In this document: positions 50,750 through 59,033 of the stretch, piece after piece
How positions within the stretch are numbered: position 1 is the first letter of the stretch
Layout of the letters: each line of letters begins with the position of its first letter
Assembly (NCBI GenBank): GCA_964401685.1
Contig: CAYNZH010000007.1
Coordinates: 1 to 64,000, forward strand
Direction of reading: 5' to 3'
Length of the DNA stretch: 64,000 bases
Source of the DNA: DASRQK01 sp964401685
GTDB taxonomy: Bacteria > Bacteroidota > Bacteroidia > Sphingobacteriales > Sphingobacteriaceae
Made by a program: the position numbers and the translations under genes
The notes under the pieces: model-generated
What the model saw: the letters and a program-made list of their open reading frames with translations, nothing else
Databases searched by the model: none
What the model was told of the DNA's origin: nothing

Positions 50750-52717
50750 TCAATCTTTGATGAACAGGTGCCACAGGATTTGAAGTCCCAGTATATGATT
50801 GACCAGCGCGTCCTTTCTAGTCAGGGACACGGGATCTTCATCGGCCCAGTATTCTTGAAGAAAGTTTTCAAGCCTTTTGGGGTCGAAAATCTTTGCGTTC
50901 TGTACCGCCTCTTTTGATATGTATAACCTGATCAGACTTTTTAATTGCTTTCTTTTTTCAGGATCTGTATGGCTTGGAGGCGCCATAAATGCAAATTTCT
51001 CCCGCTTATACAGTGTTTCCGGGAGGATATGCTTCATCGATTCCCGTAAAATCCATTTTTCGGTATTCCCCTTTATTCGCAGATGAGGCGGGATTTGCAA
51101 GGCAAGGTCCACGACCTTATGGTCCAAAAAGGGAGGACGGGATTCCATGGCATTGGCCATATCAACCCGGTCGCCACCCCAATTGAGGATCTGGCATTCC
51201 ACCATGGTTTTGCTCCATGTATACTGGGCTTTGTCCAGGACATGGCGATTCCTCAGGCGTTCCTTATTGAAAGATCCTGCGATGGCCGCAATAGGATCAT
51301 AGTCCTTAATTGCCTCCAGCACGTCGTCGTGCAAAAGCGGACGCGCAAGTTCCAAAGTTTGCATCCAAGGCTGGATCCAGGACGGCGTGAAACCGCAGAC
51401 TTCTTCCATAGCGGGATGAGAAATCACGTCCTTGGATAGAATGGCGCCGGTAAAGAGTTTGTTGGTTTCATCCATCAACTTCCTGTAAGACTCCAACTCC
51501 TCAGGACTCGCATCGTCCGACATTCCATAACGAAACATATCCCTTTTAAAGCTTGGATAGCCGCCAAATAATTCATCTGAACCTTCTCCTGTCAAGGCAA
51601 TGCGATAACCCGTATCCCGGACCTTCTTGCTCATGAGGTTCTTTGCAACCCCTAAAGTGTTGTAGAATGTCCTCTCCGCATGGTAAAGGGTGTTGACGTA
51701 GTTCTTGCCATAAAGCTCATCGGCGGTGAGAACGATTTGCTCGTGGTCAGCATTCACACGCTGCGCCATCTCCTTAGCAATCGGAGATTCGTCATAATCG
51801 GTATTGTCGAAACTAATGGTGTAGGCTTTTACAGGTTTTTGTGTGAGTGATGACGCCAAGCCCAGGATTGCGCAGCTATCAATACCACCCGATAGGTAAG
51901 AACTTACTGGATACGCTGCGGGAAGGCGGACTTCTACAGCTTCAAGCAACTCCTTCCTTAATTGCTCGATGTAATATTCCGAGGTGATCGCACTGTCTCG
52001 TTGATCTTTTTCAGGAAAATCCATGTCCCAGTATTCTTCGGATTTTACAAGGAGTCGGTCGCCGGAAAAGTCAACGATGAGCATGTGTCCAGGCTTGACT
52101 GCTAAAATGCCTTCAAAGGCCGTAGTGCCAGGAACCATGGTCTGCATCAACTGGTGAATCAGCCCTTCAGTGCTGAAGCTACGGGCAATTTTGGGATGCG
52201 CGAACAAGCCCTTTATCTCTGATGCCCAGTAGATGGTACGATCAGCAACATGATAAAATAGAGGCTTTACGCCAAAACGGTCCCTGATCAGGAAAAGTTT
52301 TTTCTTTTCAGCATCAAACAGGGTGATCGCAAATTCCCCTCGCAGGTGATGGACAAAATCCGCACCGTATTTTCTATACAAGGGAAGGATGATCTCGTGG
52401 TCATTTTTCGATTGAAACTGAAAACCATCCAGCTCTAGGGCGGTTCGGGTCTTCTTGAAATCGTAAAACCGAGCATTGGCGGAGGCAAGCAATTTTTTGC
52501 TTTCTGGCGTAGTCTGGACGAGAATTGGACTCGTGTGTGGAGGAAGTCCATTGATGTCAAGATATGTCTGGCCGGTCGCAAATCCATTGAGCCGATCCAG
52601 GTGGGCGTAAGTCCCGTCGGGACCCCTGTGCTTGAGCTTACCAAGCATGTTCTCTAAGTGCTTTTTTTCGTTGTTTTCAAATTCTTTAGTTGTTAAAATT
52701 CCTGCTATTCCACTCAT
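50750..52717 (-). CDS. Asparagine synthetase-like enzyme with a degenerate glutaminase domain
   Basis: 655 residues, the AsnB two-domain layout. The N-terminal Ntn domain (1-225) should start Met-Cys; it reads MSGIAG, so the glutaminase nucleophile Cys2 is Ser. The expected arginine of the HERLSI/HRRLSI block is missing (GQTYLDI), and NGEIYN is NARFYD. Only the Asn of that block and Asp106 of the glutamine site remain. The ATP domain is intact: LSGGIDS (275-281), YDESPIAKEM, GEGSDELFGGY. It probably adenylates a carboxylate and uses free ammonia or another amine, like beta-lactam synthetase or lasso cyclases. It starts four bases after the carbamoyltransferase stop. Confidence 0.88.
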   Translation of the reverse strand: MSGIAGILTTKEFENNEKKHLENMLGKLKHRGPDGTYAHLDRLNGFATGQTYLDINGLPPHTSPILVQTTPESKKLLASANARFYDFKKTRTALELDGFQFQSKNDHEIILPLYRKYGADFVHHLRGEFAITLFDAEKKKLFLIRDRFGVKPLFYHVADRTIYWASEIKGLFAHPKIARSFSTEGLIHQLMQTMVPGTTAFEGILAVKPGHMLIVDFSGDRLLVKSEEYWDMDFPEKDQRDSAITSEYYIEQLRKELLEAVEVRLPAAYPVSSYLSGGIDSCAILGLASSLTQKPVKAYTISFDNTDYDESPIAKEMAQRVNADHEQIVLTADELYGKNYVNTLYHAERTFYNTLGVAKNLMSKKVRDTGYRIALTGEGSDELFGGYPSFKRDMFRYGMSDDASPEELESYRKLMDETNKLFTGAILSKDVISHPAMEEVCGFTPSWIQPWMQTLELARPLLHDDVLEAIKDYDPIAAIAGSFNKERLRNRHVLDKAQYTWSKTMVECQILNWGGDRVDMANAMESRPPFLDHKVVDLALQIPPHLRIKGNTEKWILRESMKHILPETLYKREKFAFMAPPSHTDPEKRKQLKSLIRLYISKEAVQNAKIFDPKRLENFLQEYWADEDPVSLTRKDALVNHILGLQILWHLFIKD

Positions 52718-52721
52718 CTAA

Positions 52722-53828
52722 TTATTGTTTTTTTATTTTAAAATTCTCCAGTGCCAGCTCGACTTCAAGCTCCACGTCTATGTGCGCCTTAATGGGAATC
52801 ACGTCCAAACGGTCCAATACGGCTATAAATAGCGCTTGGCGCACGAACACGGCACCATGTGCCTGGGTGAAATACAGGTTATGGTCGGTATCATCCAGCG
52901 TAGGATCCAATTCGTCGAGTCTTGCCAGCGGGTGCAGCACGACGGCATCTTTTTTCAACTTGCTTTCTGCATTCAGTTTAAAGCTAGAGTCCAATGACTT
53001 ATAACTATCGCCAAGAAAAGCAATGGAATTCATATAAATCACATCTATGTCGCTGACCACGTCGTTTATATTGTTCGTGATTTCGAAGTCCAGACCAGAG
53101 GAGTCCAAAAGATCGGAAAGCTCCTCTCCCAAAGGGTTGGCGAGCTCAGAAACGACTGAAATCTTCCTGATGTTATTCTTAAATAAGATGGCCATTCTCA
53201 AAAAGGAATTGACCGCTCTCATGCTTCCAGGACTCCCGAGAATCCCCAGGTGGATTTGTTCGTCCTCAGGAAGTTGCTCCTCCTTGAGCTGGGGCCGCCA
53301 TTTTAAAATAGCGAACCAGTCCGCCAGGGCCTGTGTCGGGTGTTCGCCCGATCCGTTTCCCGCATTGATAAGTGGAATGCGAAGATTCTTGGAAATTTCA
53401 TCTAAAGCATCGGTCTCGGTATGCCGCATGACGACCAAGTCGCCGTAAGCATTGAACATCTCGCCAATGTCAGCCATTGACTCGCCTTTTGCCACACCTG
53501 TATGAGATCCGTCCGCGATAGAAATAATTTTCCCGTCCATGCGCAATACTGCACTTTCAAAGGAAAGTCTTGTCCGCGTACTAGGCTCGAAAAATGCTGT
53601 GATGACGATCTTTCCCTTGAGCGGCTCTTGAGCTGCAATCGTACTGCATTCCAAGAGGGCCGCAAACTTGCTCAGTTCGCAGACTGTTTCTTTGTCAAAT
53701 TGTTTCACCGAAGTAATTGATTTGCCCGCAAGCCTCTTCAACACTTCGACATTGATAGTCTCATCTTCTAATAAATCCGTGGGATTGGGAGCTAGCCCAG
53801 TCGATACCAGCGCGTTGTTAGAATTCAT
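52722..53828 (-). CDS. Aspartate carbamoyltransferase-like enzyme with altered acceptor site
   Basis: 368 residues, about 60 longer than bacterial PyrB, with an N-terminal extension of about 40. The carbamoyl-phosphate site is complete: FFEPSTRTR (83-87), GVAKGES (Lys114), Arg135, HPTQ (163-166). A likely Arg for the alpha-carboxylate is Arg204. The aspartate loop TRVQ becomes NSIA (267-270), so the Arg and Gln that bind the aspartate side chain are lost, and HPLPR becomes HPLAR (299-303). The acceptor is therefore probably not aspartate. No pyrI lies nearby. It begins 28 bases after a 40-residue membrane peptide gene. Confidence 0.86.
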   Translation of the reverse strand: MNSNNALVSTGLAPNPTDLLEDETINVEVLKRLAGKSITSVKQFDKETVCELSKFAALLECSTIAAQEPLKGKIVITAFFEPSTRTRLSFESAVLRMDGKIISIADGSHTGVAKGESMADIGEMFNAYGDLVVMRHTETDALDEISKNLRIPLINAGNGSGEHPTQALADWFAILKWRPQLKEEQLPEDEQIHLGILGSPGSMRAVNSFLRMAILFKNNIRKISVVSELANPLGEELSDLLDSSGLDFEITNNINDVVSDIDVIYMNSIAFLGDSYKSLDSSFKLNAESKLKKDAVVLHPLARLDELDPTLDDTDHNLYFTQAHGAVFVRQALFIAVLDRLDVIPIKAHIDVELEVELALENFKIKKQ

Positions 53829-53856
53829 GATTTTTTTGTTTTGATTACAAAATAAG

Positions 53857-53979
53857 TTACCACACCTGTTTTTTTACATAATCCTTGATCAATAGGATCA
53901 GGAGTAAAATAACAGCTGCAGAGATGATTGATAATGATATTAAAATGATTATTTCGATAAATTGTTCGGCAAATACCAT
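53857..53979 (-). CDS. 40-residue single-pass membrane peptide
   Basis: ATG at 53979, stop TAA at 53857-53859. The peptide has a long hydrophobic helix (about residues 7-31), an acidic residue near the start (Glu5, Glu9) and a basic tail DYVKKQVW. It fits the 168-base gap between the symporter stop (18 bases upstream of its ATG) and the carbamoyltransferase start (28 bases after its stop) on the same strand. Such small proteins often assist a transporter. It is too short for default gene callers. Codon use looks like its neighbours. Function unknown. Confidence 0.6.
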   Translation of the reverse strand: MVFAEQFIEIIILISLSIISAAVILLLILLIKDYVKKQVW

Positions 53980-53997
53980 ATTTATATCTTAAAATTA

Positions 53998-55434
53998 TTA
54001 TAAGTTTTGCTGCGTATCCTCATTGAGCTTTTCCCAGTCAAATGAGGCGGGAAATAAGTGTGTTAAGGTAATAACAGTGACCATTGAAACCGCGGCTCCT
54101 ACTAAAGAGGACGTGTACCAACCGAGCTGGAAATAGCTGATCAATCCCACGATCGAACCGAGCAACATGCCCCAAAGCGCTCCTTTTGCATTGGCTTTCT
54201 TCCAAAAAAGCCCAGTTACTATGGGCCAAATCGTACTTCCGACCAGAGGACCAGCAAAAAAAAGAACACTGGCCAAGGTCCCTATTCTAGGCACGCAGAT
54301 AAGCCAGGCGACGAAGCCGACGATGACTATCATGAACATTGAAAATTTCCTCAATTGTTGTTCGCTGGCCTGGGGATGGAAAATTTTCCGATAAACATCC
54401 TGGGTAATGAGATCTGAGATAGCAGCCAAGACCGCATCGATGCTGGATGCCAGGGAACAGAACAATATAATAAACACAATGATCGCCCCTATTGGCCCCA
54501 GAATTTCCGCGGCGACTACAGGCCCGACCATATCTGGACGGACGATGTTAATATCCAGGGAACTACTTGAAAGGGCGATAAAACCTGCGGCTATTGGGAT
54601 GGGTAACCATGCTAACCCCGCAAGAATATAAGCTTTCCTCCCAACACCTTCCCGCATTGCGAACGTCCTGCTCCACCAAACATTACTATGAAAGACTTCG
54701 CCCACGCTGAACAATAGGTTGTTGAAAATAGACATCAGCGCCGCAGGAAACAAAACATTGATCAACATGGGTTTATTGGTTTCCAAATCAGAATAAATAG
54801 CATCAAAATCCAGCACCTGGTAAACGCCAAATCCGACAACGACAATCCCTATCATAATCAGTAAAGACTGGATGAAATCCGTTCCAATGACGGCATACAG
54901 ACCACCGAACAGCGTATACCCGACGCAAACAGCCAAAATAACCGAAGTTCCCAGCACATAAGGAATTCCCGCGATGGAGTTCATCAGAATCCCACCGGCC
55001 ATGCCCATACTGATGAGCCAGATAAGGCTATAAAAAATGCTAATGAACAGAAAGAGAATCCACGCAGCTTTTCCATAACGTAGGCGAATAAAATCCCCGC
55101 TAGTGTATCCCTTGGGCATGAGCTTTCGTATTCGCTGCGCGAGAGGAGCAAACAGAATCAATCCGATTGCTGCTGTCGAGTAGGCCAGCATGCCCCATAC
55201 CCCCATTTCCAAAACAAATTGGGGAGCTAACATGGTGGTATTTGATGTCACCCAAGTGGCCATAACTGTCGCCGTACCCAGTGCGAATCCTACGTTTCTC
55301 CCCGCAAGCATGTGGCCTTCCAGATTTTTGGCTTTCCTTCCCCAATACGCCCCCAAGCCGACCCAAAGGACACTGAGTATGATCAAAATGAGCCAGCCAG
55401 TCTCGGGAGGTATAAAATATGAATTATTGTCCAT
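53998..55434 (-). CDS. Sodium:solute symporter (SSS family)
   Basis: 478 residues with about 13 transmembrane helices; the ATG at 55434 is preferred over GTG at 55443 because AAAAGGTG lies 6-9 bases before it. The conserved SSS stretches ATWVTSNTTMLAP and GGLYAVIGTDFIQ are present, and SSIDAVLAAISDLITQDVYRK is the helix-8 sodium-site block. The general pattern of the first half recalls DUR3-type urea or polyamine carriers, but I am not confident of that. The start overlaps the FN3-like gene end by 11 bases. Likely imports the substrate handled by the two enzymes downstream. Confidence 0.88.
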   Translation of the reverse strand: MDNNSYFIPPETGWLILIILSVLWVGLGAYWGRKAKNLEGHMLAGRNVGFALGTATVMATWVTSNTTMLAPQFVLEMGVWGMLAYSTAAIGLILFAPLAQRIRKLMPKGYTSGDFIRLRYGKAAWILFLFISIFYSLIWLISMGMAGGILMNSIAGIPYVLGTSVILAVCVGYTLFGGLYAVIGTDFIQSLLIMIGIVVVGFGVYQVLDFDAIYSDLETNKPMLINVLFPAALMSIFNNLLFSVGEVFHSNVWWSRTFAMREGVGRKAYILAGLAWLPIPIAAGFIALSSSSLDINIVRPDMVGPVVAAEILGPIGAIIVFIILFCSLASSIDAVLAAISDLITQDVYRKIFHPQASEQQLRKFSMFMIVIVGFVAWLICVPRIGTLASVLFFAGPLVGSTIWPIVTGLFWKKANAKGALWGMLLGSIVGLISYFQLGWYTSSLVGAAVSMVTVITLTHLFPASFDWEKLNEDTQQNL

Positions 55435-55849
55435 TTTTCGCACCTTTTAAAATGACACCCACAACGAGCAGAAACACCATTGCACCAATACAAAACAAAA
55501 TTAGCGCAAGAGGTAAGGAATGATGTTTTATGGTTACTTCCAGAGGTTCAGACCAATTCCCATTGGCGGTGCGCAGTCTATAATAATAAGTGCCATCTGG
55601 CAGACCGGATAAAAAGGTCCCATGATCGGTTCCTTGGTAAATGATGTCTGAATCTTCAAAATTTAGGTTGGCCGCCTGTTCCAGCTCAAAGGTAACAGGT
55701 GTTTTTGGGTAGGTAGGAGTCCATTCGAGTTTGACGACTCCCTGTTGAAATTGGGTCCCCGATCCAATCTTCAGCTCCTGGGATTTGGCCTCCGGAGGCT
55801 GAAAAACTAAAAAAAATAAAATAGTAAAAATGCTGTGTGTACGAAACAT
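55424..55849 (-). CDS. Signal-anchored FN3-like protein with C-terminal membrane helix
   Basis: 141 residues. A signal peptide ends near AKSQ. The body (about 25-110) has the strand pattern and YYYRLRTANGNWSEP motif of a fibronectin type III domain. A transmembrane helix (about 113-135) and the basic tail LKGAKNGQ anchor it, so the domain faces the periplasm. It is the first gene of the symporter operon and overlaps it by 11 bases, so it may be an accessory of that transporter. I know of no characterised relative. The 190 bases upstream show no clear promoter or other feature. Confidence 0.75.
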   Translation of the reverse strand: MFRTHSIFTILFFLVFQPPEAKSQELKIGSGTQFQQGVVKLEWTPTYPKTPVTFELEQAANLNFEDSDIIYQGTDHGTFLSGLPDGTYYYRLRTANGNWSEPLEVTIKHHSLPLALILFCIGAMVFLLVVGVILKGAKNGQ

Positions 55850-56039
55850 TACAGTATTTTATATTCAATAAAAATTTAAAGATTATTTGCTTGGCGGAAA
55901 GGTGTATACCCGATACCAGCTTTCATTAGTATGAGCTAGAACGTAACGCAAAGATGCATAACTTTCTTTAATATACCAAAAAGCATGTGAAATATTTCCA
56001 ATAAAAAAATATTACAATACGTTTATGGCCGATATGCCC

Positions 56040-57818
56040 CTAAAAATGGAACTTATTCTCTTCTATCAGCGCTTTAGCTATCCGTTGTCTCGCGTCCTTG
56101 ATATTGTAGGGATGCATCTTGGTAAAGCGGCGAAGTCCCACCATCATCATTTGGAGCTCGTCGCCTTCGGCAAATGAGTTTAACGCTTCCTTCCCAGCGA
56201 TATACACCCGATCGACAGCAGAATACAGGTAGATATCGGAAATATCCATCTGTCTAGAAACGTTTTCCTCACCTTTTTGATGGTATAGCTTCTCAACTCT
56301 TAAGAGCGTGGATTCCGCGAGATAAACCTCGCCGATAATATCCGCGATATTCATAAGAATCTCTTGCTCTTTAGCCATCGTCGCCATCAGCTTCTGAACT
56401 GCCGCGCCCGCGATCAAAAGACCTGCTTTTTTGAGATTGGCGATAACTTTCTTTTGTTTGGCAAAGGGTGCGTCGTCCTCCTCGCCAAACTCTGGAATCG
56501 CCATGAGTTCGCCAGCGACAGCCTGGGCCGGTCCTATCAGATCCAGCTCACCTTTCATGGCCCGCTTCAGAAGCATATCCACGATCAGCAGGCGATTGAC
56601 TTCGTTGGTTCCTTCAAAAATCCGGTTGATTCGGGAATCACGGTAAGCTCTTTCCATAGGTGCATCTGCCGAATATCCCATCCCTCCGTAAATTTGCACA
56701 CCTTCGTCGACCACGTAATCGAGCATTTCGGATCCCCACACCTTGAGGATCGCACATTCTATGGCAAATTGCTCGGTCGATTTGAGCTTCGCCTGCGCCA
56801 TCTCCATGCCCCCGTCGACCAATGCCTCAAAAGCGTCATCAATATTCTGACCGGCTCTGTAAGCTGCACTTTCAACGGCATAATTCCTTACGACCATCTC
56901 AGCCAATTTATAACGGATGGCCCCAAATTTTGACACCGGGAGGCCAAACTGAACTCTTTCGTTGGCGTAGTTTACGGCCTGGTTGATGACTGCCCGGGAT
57001 GACCCAATTGCGGCTGCACCCAGCTTTATCCGGCCAATATTGAGGATGTTCACGGCAATCTTGAATCCATTTCCGCGTTCAGAAAGCAAGTTCTCCACTG
57101 GCACTAGGCAATCGTTGAAAAATAGTTGCCGGGTCGACGATCCCTTAATTCCTAGCTTTTCTTCTTCAGGATTCATACTAATCCCCTCAAATTCACGCTC
57201 TACGATAAACGCAGAAAGATTTTTGTCGTCGTCAATTTTTGCAAATACAATGAAAATATCGGCAAATCCACCATTGGTGATCCACATTTTCTGACCGTTG
57301 ATCACATAATGCGTGCCCTCAGCATTCAGCTTTGCCTGCGTTGTTCCCGAATTGGCGTCAGAGCCGGCATTCGGTTCAGTCAGGCAGTAAGCCGCTTTCA
57401 ATTCGCCGGTTGCAAGCCCTGGAATGTATTTGTCTTTTTGTGCATCGTTACCATAATATAAAATGGGCAGCGTTCCAATTCCGGTATGTGCAGACAGCGC
57501 CACGGCAAAGGAATGTCCCGCGCCTATCACATCAGCTACCAGCATAGAGGTGTTGAAATTTTTGCCGAAACCTCCGTATTGCTCAGGAATGGACACACCC
57601 AGAATACCAAGCTCTCCGGATTGGTTCAAAAGACTCTCCATCAAACCCTCCTCCTGCTTGTCTATGCGGTCGAGATTGGGAAACACCTGGGATTCAAGAA
57701 AATCCTGACAGGTTTGTTTGATCATCACCTGTTCCTCATCAAATTCTTCTGGAATAAACACGTCTTTATACGACGTTTCCCTAATGATAAATTCTCCGCC
57801 TTTGATAGTCTTACTCAT
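56040..57818 (-). CDS. Acyl-CoA dehydrogenase
   Basis: 592 residues, the first enzyme of fatty-acid beta-oxidation. YCLTEPNAGSDANSG is the FAD- and substrate-binding block, and WITNGG and the long helical domain with FEGTNEVNRLLI complete the ACAD fold. The catalytic Glu is probably in the C-terminal helical bundle (YGGMGYSADAPMERAYRDSRI). The last 170 residues are an extra C-terminal domain, so it is a long form. It lies 32 bases after the thiolase gene and ends the MarR-fadB-like-thiolase-ACAD operon. Confidence 0.94.
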   Translation of the reverse strand: MSKTIKGGEFIIRETSYKDVFIPEEFDEEQVMIKQTCQDFLESQVFPNLDRIDKQEEGLMESLLNQSGELGILGVSIPEQYGGFGKNFNTSMLVADVIGAGHSFAVALSAHTGIGTLPILYYGNDAQKDKYIPGLATGELKAAYCLTEPNAGSDANSGTTQAKLNAEGTHYVINGQKMWITNGGFADIFIVFAKIDDDKNLSAFIVEREFEGISMNPEEEKLGIKGSSTRQLFFNDCLVPVENLLSERGNGFKIAVNILNIGRIKLGAAAIGSSRAVINQAVNYANERVQFGLPVSKFGAIRYKLAEMVVRNYAVESAAYRAGQNIDDAFEALVDGGMEMAQAKLKSTEQFAIECAILKVWGSEMLDYVVDEGVQIYGGMGYSADAPMERAYRDSRINRIFEGTNEVNRLLIVDMLLKRAMKGELDLIGPAQAVAGELMAIPEFGEEDDAPFAKQKKVIANLKKAGLLIAGAAVQKLMATMAKEQEILMNIADIIGEVYLAESTLLRVEKLYHQKGEENVSRQMDISDIYLYSAVDRVYIAGKEALNSFAEGDELQMMMVGLRRFTKMHPYNIKDARQRIAKALIEENKFHF

Positions 57819-57850
57819 GTCTTAATTTTTTAGTGAGAAACTGCATTCAT

Positions 57851-59029
57851 TTACTTCAACATCTCGATCACCCCGGCCGCTCCCTGCCCGGTGCCCACGC
57901 ACATGGTGACAAGGCCGTACTTTTTGTTCCGTCTCTTCATTTCATTGATAATCTGCACCGTCAACTTGGCGCCGCTGCAACCGAGAGGGTGTCCCAACGC
58001 GATCGCTCCGCCGTTGACATTCAGAATCTCTGTATTGAGGTCTAGCTCCCTGATGATTGCCAATGACTGAGATGCGAAGGCCTCATTCAGTTCGATTAAA
58101 TCCATATCGCCAAGGCTCATTCCTGCCTGTTTTAGAGCCATGGGTATTGCCTTGATGGGACCTATACCCATTATTCTCGGGGAAACACCTGCCACCTGAT
58201 AGCTGAGCAATCGGGCGATGGGTTCCACGCCGAGTTGCTTTAGCTTACGCTCCGAGACGACCAGTACAAAGGCCGCTCCATCTGAGGTCTGAGAAGAATT
58301 TCCCGCCGTCACACTACCCCCAGCTGCGAAGACGGGCTTCAGTCGGGCCAGAGCCTCCGGACTGGTGTCTGCACGAGGCCCCTCATCCGTATCAACCAGG
58401 TATTCGCGGGCAGCCATCTTGCCATTGTTGTCCAAATAATTTTCTTTGACATTTATGGGGAGAATCCCCTCTTTCAGGCTCCCAGAAGCGATGCCTTCCA
58501 AGGCCTTACGGTGAGAGTGGTAGGCAAATTCATCCTGGTCCTCCCTGGAAATCTTATATTCATTGGCAACCGCTTCGGCTGTGAGTCCCATACCCCAGTA
58601 CCAATCCGGATTTTCCTTTGCAACCCGAGGATTAGGCACGAGTTTCCAGCCGCCAAAAGGCATACCCGACATAATTTCCACCCCGCCTGCGACGATAACA
58701 TCGGCCAGGCCAGCGTGAATTTTAGCGGCGGCGGTGGCTATGGTTTCCAAGCCCGATGCACAGTAGCGGTTAACGGTGACTCCTGGAACCTTGTCTGTAT
58801 TCAGACCCATTAGCGAAATCATCCTTCCTATATTTAAGCCTTGTTCGGCTTCTGGGGTCGCATTTCCCACGATCACATCGTCTATTTCTTCGGGGTCGAG
58901 GTTGGGAACTGAGGCAACCACCTGTCTCACAACTTCCGCAGCCAGGTCGTCCGCCCGTGTAAAGCGAAAAACACCTCTAGGCGCCTTCCCCACCGCTGTA
59001 CGATAACCTGCTATGATATATGCATCCAT
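57851..59029 (-). CDS. Acetyl-CoA acyltransferase (thiolase)
   Basis: 392 residues. Catalytic Cys in NRYCASGLETIA, His in GGAIALGHPLGCSGA, and a second Cys in CVGTGQGAAG. It cleaves 3-ketoacyl-CoA to acetyl-CoA and a shortened acyl-CoA. It starts four bases after the multifunctional 3-hydroxyacyl-CoA dehydrogenase gene, the FadA/FadB-type arrangement. Confidence 0.95.
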   Translation of the reverse strand: MDAYIIAGYRTAVGKAPRGVFRFTRADDLAAEVVRQVVASVPNLDPEEIDDVIVGNATPEAEQGLNIGRMISLMGLNTDKVPGVTVNRYCASGLETIATAAAKIHAGLADVIVAGGVEIMSGMPFGGWKLVPNPRVAKENPDWYWGMGLTAEAVANEYKISREDQDEFAYHSHRKALEGIASGSLKEGILPINVKENYLDNNGKMAAREYLVDTDEGPRADTSPEALARLKPVFAAGGSVTAGNSSQTSDGAAFVLVVSERKLKQLGVEPIARLLSYQVAGVSPRIMGIGPIKAIPMALKQAGMSLGDMDLIELNEAFASQSLAIIRELDLNTEILNVNGGAIALGHPLGCSGAKLTVQIINEMKRRNKKYGLVTMCVGTGQGAAGVIEMLK

Positions 59030-59033
59030 AATA

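Noticed and set aside
52712..52717. Cys2 to Ser in the AsnB-like protein as a sequencing error
   Set aside because: Other glutamine-binding residues are also missing, which one wrong base cannot explain.
55850..56039. A promoter or small gene in the 190-base gap before the five-gene operon
   Set aside because: No TAnnTTTG element on the minus strand at a useful distance and no open frame with a plausible start; left unassigned.
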